Positions 60,497 through 64,000 of a DNA stretch of 64,000 bases are shown here, piece after piece. Location: positions 806,001-870,000 of the forward strand of contig CBDFLT010000009.1 in NCBI GenBank assembly GCA_965249225.1, given 5' to 3'. The notes under the pieces were generated by a model. That model made no database searches and was not told the DNA's origin. It saw only the letters and a list, made by a program, of their open reading frames with translations. Source of the stretch: CBDFLT01 sp965249225 (GTDB lineage: Bacteria > Chloroflexota > Dehalococcoidia > Lucifugimonadales > G963668185). Positions within the stretch are counted from its first letter, which is position 1, and every line of letters begins with the position of its first letter. The position numbers were made by a program, and so were the translations under genes.

Positions 60497-61570
60497 CTAG
60501 AACACGATGATGCCCCGCGCGACCTCGCCAGCCAACATCGCATCGAACGCCTCATTGATCTGCTCGATTGGGAAACTCCTGGTAGCCAGCCTGTCCAAGT
60601 CGAGCTTCCCCGCCATGTACAGGTCCAGCATGATAGGTATATCCACCGGTGGCTGGACCGATCCGCCGCTGCACCCCAGCAGGTTCCGCTCAGTCACGAG
60701 CAGCGGGGCCGGAAGGGTTATCTCAGTATTGTCGGCGAACATGCCGACGGTGACCGCCGTCCCTCCGGGGCGGACGGCGGTAAATGCGGCCCGGGTGACC
60801 TCAGGCCGGCCAATGGTGTCGAAGGTGTAGTCGGCGCCGCGACCGTCGGTCAGATCCCTCACCCGCGAAACCAGGTCCTCCTCGGTCGAGTTGATCGTAT
60901 GGGTCACGCCGAAGCCTCGGGCCATCTCCAGCTTACCCTCATTGATATCGACGCCGATGATTTTGCCGGCATGCACCGTCACCGCACCCATGACCGCGCT
61001 GAGCCCGATCCCGCCGAGACCGATTATGGCCACGCTGCTTCCGGGCTCCACCTTCGCCGTGTTGACGACCGCGCCCCACCCCGTCGGAACGGCGCAGCCC
61101 AGAAGGGCCACCTTTTCGAGGGGAACGTCCTTCCGGATCGGGACGACTGCGGAATCGGCCATCACGGTGTACTCTGAATATGTGCTTATGACGCCCATAT
61201 TGTTTATGGGCATGTCACCTTTGCGAAACCGGGAGACGCCGGGCGGGTTTTCACATAGACGGTATATCCCCCGATTGCAGTAGAAACAGTTTCGGCAGGT
61301 GGGGCTGTAGGAGAGGACCACGTGGTCGCCGGGCTTCACCGATGTGACGCCAGGCCCCAGCTCCACCACCGTACCCGAACCCTCATCACCCAGAATGATC
61401 GGGCATTTAACATGCGCCCAGGAGCCTTTTATAGCATGGTAGTTGCTGTGGCAGATTCCAGCAGCCGCGACCTTGATCATCACCTCGCCTTCCTGTGGGC
61501 TGTCCACCTCGATCTCCTCGACCACCTGAGGGGTGTTGTACTCGTAAAGGACCGCTGCCTTAGCTTTCAT
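60497..61570 (-). CDS. zinc-type alcohol dehydrogenase (2)
   Basis: 357 residues, colinear with copies 1 and 3. Structural zinc CRNCFYCNRGIYRLC, catalytic-site Cys in GICHSNYH, Asp in place of His in LGDEGSG, second Cys in GCAVPTGWGA, cofactor loop GLGGIGLSAVMGA followed by an Asp (GVDI) that suggests NAD. It has its own strong promoter about 200 bases upstream with a leader also present before copy 3. A hairpin follows the stop. Confidence 0.9.
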   Translation of the reverse strand: MKAKAAVLYEYNTPQVVEEIEVDSPQEGEVMIKVAAAGICHSNYHAIKGSWAHVKCPIILGDEGSGTVVELGPGVTSVKPGDHVVLSYSPTCRNCFYCNRGIYRLCENPPGVSRFRKGDMPINNMGVISTYSEYTVMADSAVVPIRKDVPLEKVALLGCAVPTGWGAVVNTAKVEPGSSVAIIGLGGIGLSAVMGAVTVHAGKIIGVDINEGKLEMARGFGVTHTINSTEEDLVSRVRDLTDGRGADYTFDTIGRPEVTRAAFTAVRPGGTAVTVGMFADNTEITLPAPLLVTERNLLGCSGGSVQPPVDIPIMLDLYMAGKLDLDRLATRSFPIEQINEAFDAMLAGEVARGIIVF

Positions 61571-61884
61571 ATACGAACGCCTCTCCTAAAGTTATATTGC
61601 CCGATCACCCTCACAGCCCCCAACAGAGTGTACTAGGCGACATCTTGACCCTCAGAAAGTGAATTCGAGAAAGGGTTTTAAGGGGGGGCATCGAATATTA
61701 GGGACGGCCATCAGCCTGCGCCGCTCGTCCCAGATGCGATATGGAGAAACCCCGGGCGAAAAAAAGATGATACGGGAGCGCCCAGCGCGTGTCAACTTTG
61801 GCTGTGTGACCGCCATGCCGGGACAACACTCGACGGCGTCGTGGTATCTCCCCACCGCGTTGAGGCGCTGTCTATGAAACGCCT
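61571..61884 (-). promoter_or_regulatory. promoter and leader of alcohol dehydrogenase gene 2
   Basis: 314 bases without a gene. Minus strand: -35 TTGACA (61795-61790), 17-base spacer, -10 TATCAT (61772-61767). The start near 61760 leaves a leader of about 190 bases. Sequence from about 61655 to 61810 is clearly related to 63040-63185 before copy 3, including the -35 flank AGCCAAAGTTGACACGCGCT. Confidence 0.65.
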
Positions 61885-62959
61885 CTAAAATTCGATTATG
61901 CCGCGAGCGACTTCGCCGGCCAGCATCGCGTCGAATGCCTCGTTGATCCGCTCAATGGGGAACCGTTTCGAGGCCAGCCTGTCCAGGTCAAGCCTTCCCT
62001 GCATATACAGGTCGATGATCCTCGGTATGTCCACGGATGCCCGCATCGAGCCCATGGTGCACCCGGATTAGTTTTCGATCGGTCAACAGCAGCGCCAGGG
62101 GAAGAGTCACGTCAGGCCGATCGGGGACCGCCGCGACGGTGACGGCGGTCCCGCCAGGGCGGATGGCGGCGAACGCGTTCGCCGTGACCTCGGGCAGGCC
62201 TACGGTGTCGAAGGCGTAATCGACGCCACGGCCGTCGGTGAGCTCCCTGAGCCTCCCCACCACGTTCTCCTCGGCCGAGTTGATCGTATCGGTCGCTCCG
62301 AAGCCTCGCGCCATCTCCAGCTTGCCTTCCTTGATATCCACACCGATGATCTTACCCGCGTTCACCGTTATCGCCCCCATCACGGCGCTGAGGCCGATCC
62401 CACCTAGCCCCATGACGGCGACGCTGCTGCCCGGCTCCACCTTCGCGGTGTTGACCACAGCACCCCATCCCGTGGGAACGGCACAGCCCACAAGGGCCGC
62501 CCGGTCCAAGGGAACGTCGGGCCCAATGTGTATAGCGGCCAGTTCGGGCACTACCGTGTACTCCGCGAAGGTGGACATGACCCCAAATGAGCCTATAGCT
62601 CCGTCACCGTTGTGAAATCTGGAGGCTCTAGGCTGGTTTTCGCACAGGTTGAACATTCCCCGGGTGCAGTAAAAGCAGCTTCGGCAGGAAGGGCTGAAGG
62701 TCAGGACCACGTGGTCGTCGGGCTTCAAAGACGTGACGCCAGGCCCCAGCTCCACCACCGTACCCGAACCCTCATCACCCAGGATGATCGGGCACCTGGC
62801 CTCCGGCCGGTGACCCTGCATGATGTGGTAGTTGCTGTGGCAGACTCCGGAGGCCGCGACCTTGACCATCACCTCGCCCTGCTGCGGACTACCCACCTTC
62901 ACCTCCTCGACCACCAGAGGAGTCTTGTACTCGTAAAGGACCGCTGCCTTAGCCTTCAT
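61885..62959 (-). pseudogene. zinc-type alcohol dehydrogenase (3), frameshifted
   Basis: Third tandem paralogue (MKAKAAVLYEYKTP start at 62959; structural zinc CRSCFYCTRGMFNLC; GDEGSG; GLGGIGLSAVMGA). The frame is intact for about 300 residues, then breaks near 62062-62066. One extra base turns the expected LIGCTMGSM into LIRVHHGL, and the frame stops at 61988. Reading past it in the other frame restores the family C-terminus (DLDRLAS, RFPIE, EAMLAGEVARGI type) up to a TAG at 61885-61887. The loss would remove the last part of the catalytic domain. It may be a real inactivation or a one-base assembly error. Confidence 0.8.
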
Positions 62960-63141
62960 ATACGACTGCCTCACCTAAAGACATTACCTGACTACTCTCA
63001 CAACGCCCACCAGGTTTGCAGCAGGTGGGACCTGGACTCCCAGAAAGTGAACTTGAGAGGGGTACAAGTGGGGATATCGAATACCGGGAACGGCCACCGC
63101 GCATCCCAGACCGATGTGAAGAAAACCTGGGTGAGAACGAG
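62960..63141 (-). other. leader region of alcohol dehydrogenase gene 3
   Basis: No gene. Untranslated leader between the promoter at 63142-63170 and the ATG at 62959. About 63040-63140 is related to the leader of gene 2, with conserved blocks such as AGAAAGTGAA and ATCGAATA. Confidence 0.45.
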
Positions 63142-63170
63142 ATGGTAAGGGGGTGCCCAGCGCGTGTCAA
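63142..63170 (-). promoter_or_regulatory. promoter of alcohol dehydrogenase gene 3
   Basis: Minus strand: -35 TTGACA (63170-63165), 17-base spacer, -10 TACCAT (63147-63142). The region around the -35 is identical to the gene 2 promoter, and the spacers share CGCGCTGGGC. Confidence 0.65.
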
Positions 63171-63374
63171 CTTTGGCTGTATGGCGGCTGCGCCGGGACC
63201 TCAGTCAGAAGGAGGCCGAGGCCTTCAAAGTCAGTGGCTTTTTCAAAAAACCTACGGAGTCCGCTTTGTTGGGTCGCCCCTCCCAACCCGCACCTAAAGA
63301 ACCGCAGTACTGCGCGGGTATGGGATGCCTTGTAACCAATGTGCGCCTCAGTGGTCCCATGCTGCAAACCACCT

Positions 63375-63401
63375 CGGTATACCGTGCGTACTTTATATAA
63401 C
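63375..63401 (+). promoter_or_regulatory. candidate -10 and palindrome upstream of the sigma factor gene
   Basis: CGGTATACCG, a perfect 10-base palindrome, lies at 63375-63384, and TATAAC at 63396-63401 could be a -10. No good -35 is seen. The leader would be about 105 bases. The rest of 63171-63512 holds nothing recognised. Confidence 0.3.
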
Positions 63402-63512
63402 AGCGGTCTGCCTACCCCCTAAGTCTCCAGGTCTCGAAGTGAGGAGCCAGTTGGACGTTCGTAGAGCGTGGTATCCGGTCATCTTCATACCAGGAGGTCA
63501 AGAATCGATACG

Positions 63513-64000
63513 GTGAAGAAGTCACGGAAGAAGCATGTTCCAAAGGCCAACGGGCTCACCTCAGAACACCAGGTGGACGACGAGTCTCCTGCGATGCAGG
63601 AGGATGACGGCCTGCCATCTGAAGACGCTCGCGAGGGCGAGAACCAGCAACCATCTGTCCAGGCCCTGGACTCGACCCGGGAATACCTCTCGCAGATCGC
63701 TAGGCATCCTTTGCTCACCAGGTCTGAGGAGATCGAAACGGGCATCGCGGTCCAGGGATGGATGCAACTCAAAATCCTTCGCCGAGAGCTCCAGGAAGAG
63801 AATGGCTTCCAGCCTACTCTGGAGCAGCTGACGACCACAGTCTACGAGCGGCTGGCCGCGCAGAGAGACCTGGTCGCCGCTTTGGCAGCCGTTCTCGGCG
63901 AGGAGGCTGATGGTCTACGCGTCGGAGACCTGCTCTCACTGCCCTCTGTATGTGACATATTAAACGGCCCTCTGACGCCAGAGGTGAAACTTGCTCTCAC
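63513..64000 (+). CDS. sigma-70 family RNA polymerase sigma factor (5' part, cut by window edge)
   Basis: About 162 residues are visible from a GTG at 63513. The first 50 residues are charged and low in complexity. Residues about 53-75 (DSTREYLSQIARHPLLTRSE) match sigma-70 region 1.2, the DPVRxYLxxIGxxPLLTxEEE pattern. The following part (ELQEENGFQPTLEQL ...) resembles the spacer before region 2 seen in Chloroflexota sigma factors. A perfect AGGAGGT lies 14 bases before the GTG, farther than usual, and no other in-frame start fits better. Housekeeping versus alternative sigma cannot be decided because regions 2-4 are outside the window. Confidence 0.75.
   Translation, partial: MKKSRKKHVPKANGLTSEHQVDDESPAMQEDDGLPSEDAREGENQQPSVQALDSTREYLSQIARHPLLTRSEEIETGIAVQGWMQLKILRRELQEENGFQPTLEQLTTTVYERLAAQRDLVAALAAVLGEEADGLRVGDLLSLPSVCDILNGPLTPEVKLAL

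Overview
The window looks like a piece of the chromosome of a Chloroflexota (class Dehalococcoidia, SAR202-like) bacterium. This is inferred from gene content and style, not from a phylogeny. The clues are lipoprotein binding proteins with long Val/Glu/Lys linkers after the lipobox, a dprA-topA-xer block, RNase Y next to a YmdB phosphodiesterase, and strong local expansion of SDR dehydrogenases, M24-fold proteins and MDR dehydrogenases of the kind reported for marine SAR202 genomes. No phage, insertion sequence or CRISPR array was found.

Region 1 (1-22140) is mostly housekeeping. On the minus strand lie a metal-type Xaa-Pro peptidase (cut by the left edge), aroQ, a tyrosine recombinase, topA, dprA, two serine tRNAs, aspS, an Lrp/AsnC regulator, a zinc-finger membrane protein, plsY, a PHP phosphoesterase, ymdB and rny. 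From a divergent promoter pair near 14.1-14.25 kb the plus strand carries purF, purM, purH, a GT2 glycosyltransferase, a protein of an unrecognised family (called family X here), a TlpA-like lipoprotein, and a radical-SAM DNA-repair-type protein preceded by a LexA-type box.

Region 2 (22182-32024, minus strand) holds eight SDR genes, three more family X genes and one ABC ATPase of the polar-amino-acid type. Three times an SDR gene is followed 28-29 bp downstream by a family X gene, a repeated two-gene module. Region 3 (32576-40415, plus strand) holds four tandem creatinase-like M24 proteins that have lost most of the usual metal ligands, one SDR and two tandem MDR oxidoreductases.

Region 4 (40507-49425, minus strand) encodes a 2-oxoacid dehydrogenase E1-beta, E1-alpha and E2 with a fifth creatinase-like protein inside the block, two ABC permeases and two tandem substrate-binding lipoproteins. 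No E3 and no ATPase lie beside them; the ATPase at 27.7-28.5 kb may serve the permeases. Region 5 (49661-54027, minus strand) holds a 1066-residue fusion of a COG0701-type permease with a seven-repeat FG-GAP propeller and UnbV domain. A 45-residue membrane peptide lies upstream of it and a cupredoxin-like lipoprotein downstream.

Region 6 (54070-63170) has two more SDRs, two more binding lipoproteins, a YdeI/DUF1905 protein and three tandem zinc-type alcohol dehydrogenases. The last of these is frameshifted. The right edge cuts the start of a sigma-70 family gene. Regions 2-6 read as a catabolic and uptake island: binding proteins import small polar compounds, creatinase-like enzymes cleave C-N bonds, SDR/MDR enzymes oxidise products, and the oxoacid dehydrogenase feeds acyl-CoA into central metabolism. 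This pathway reading is inference.
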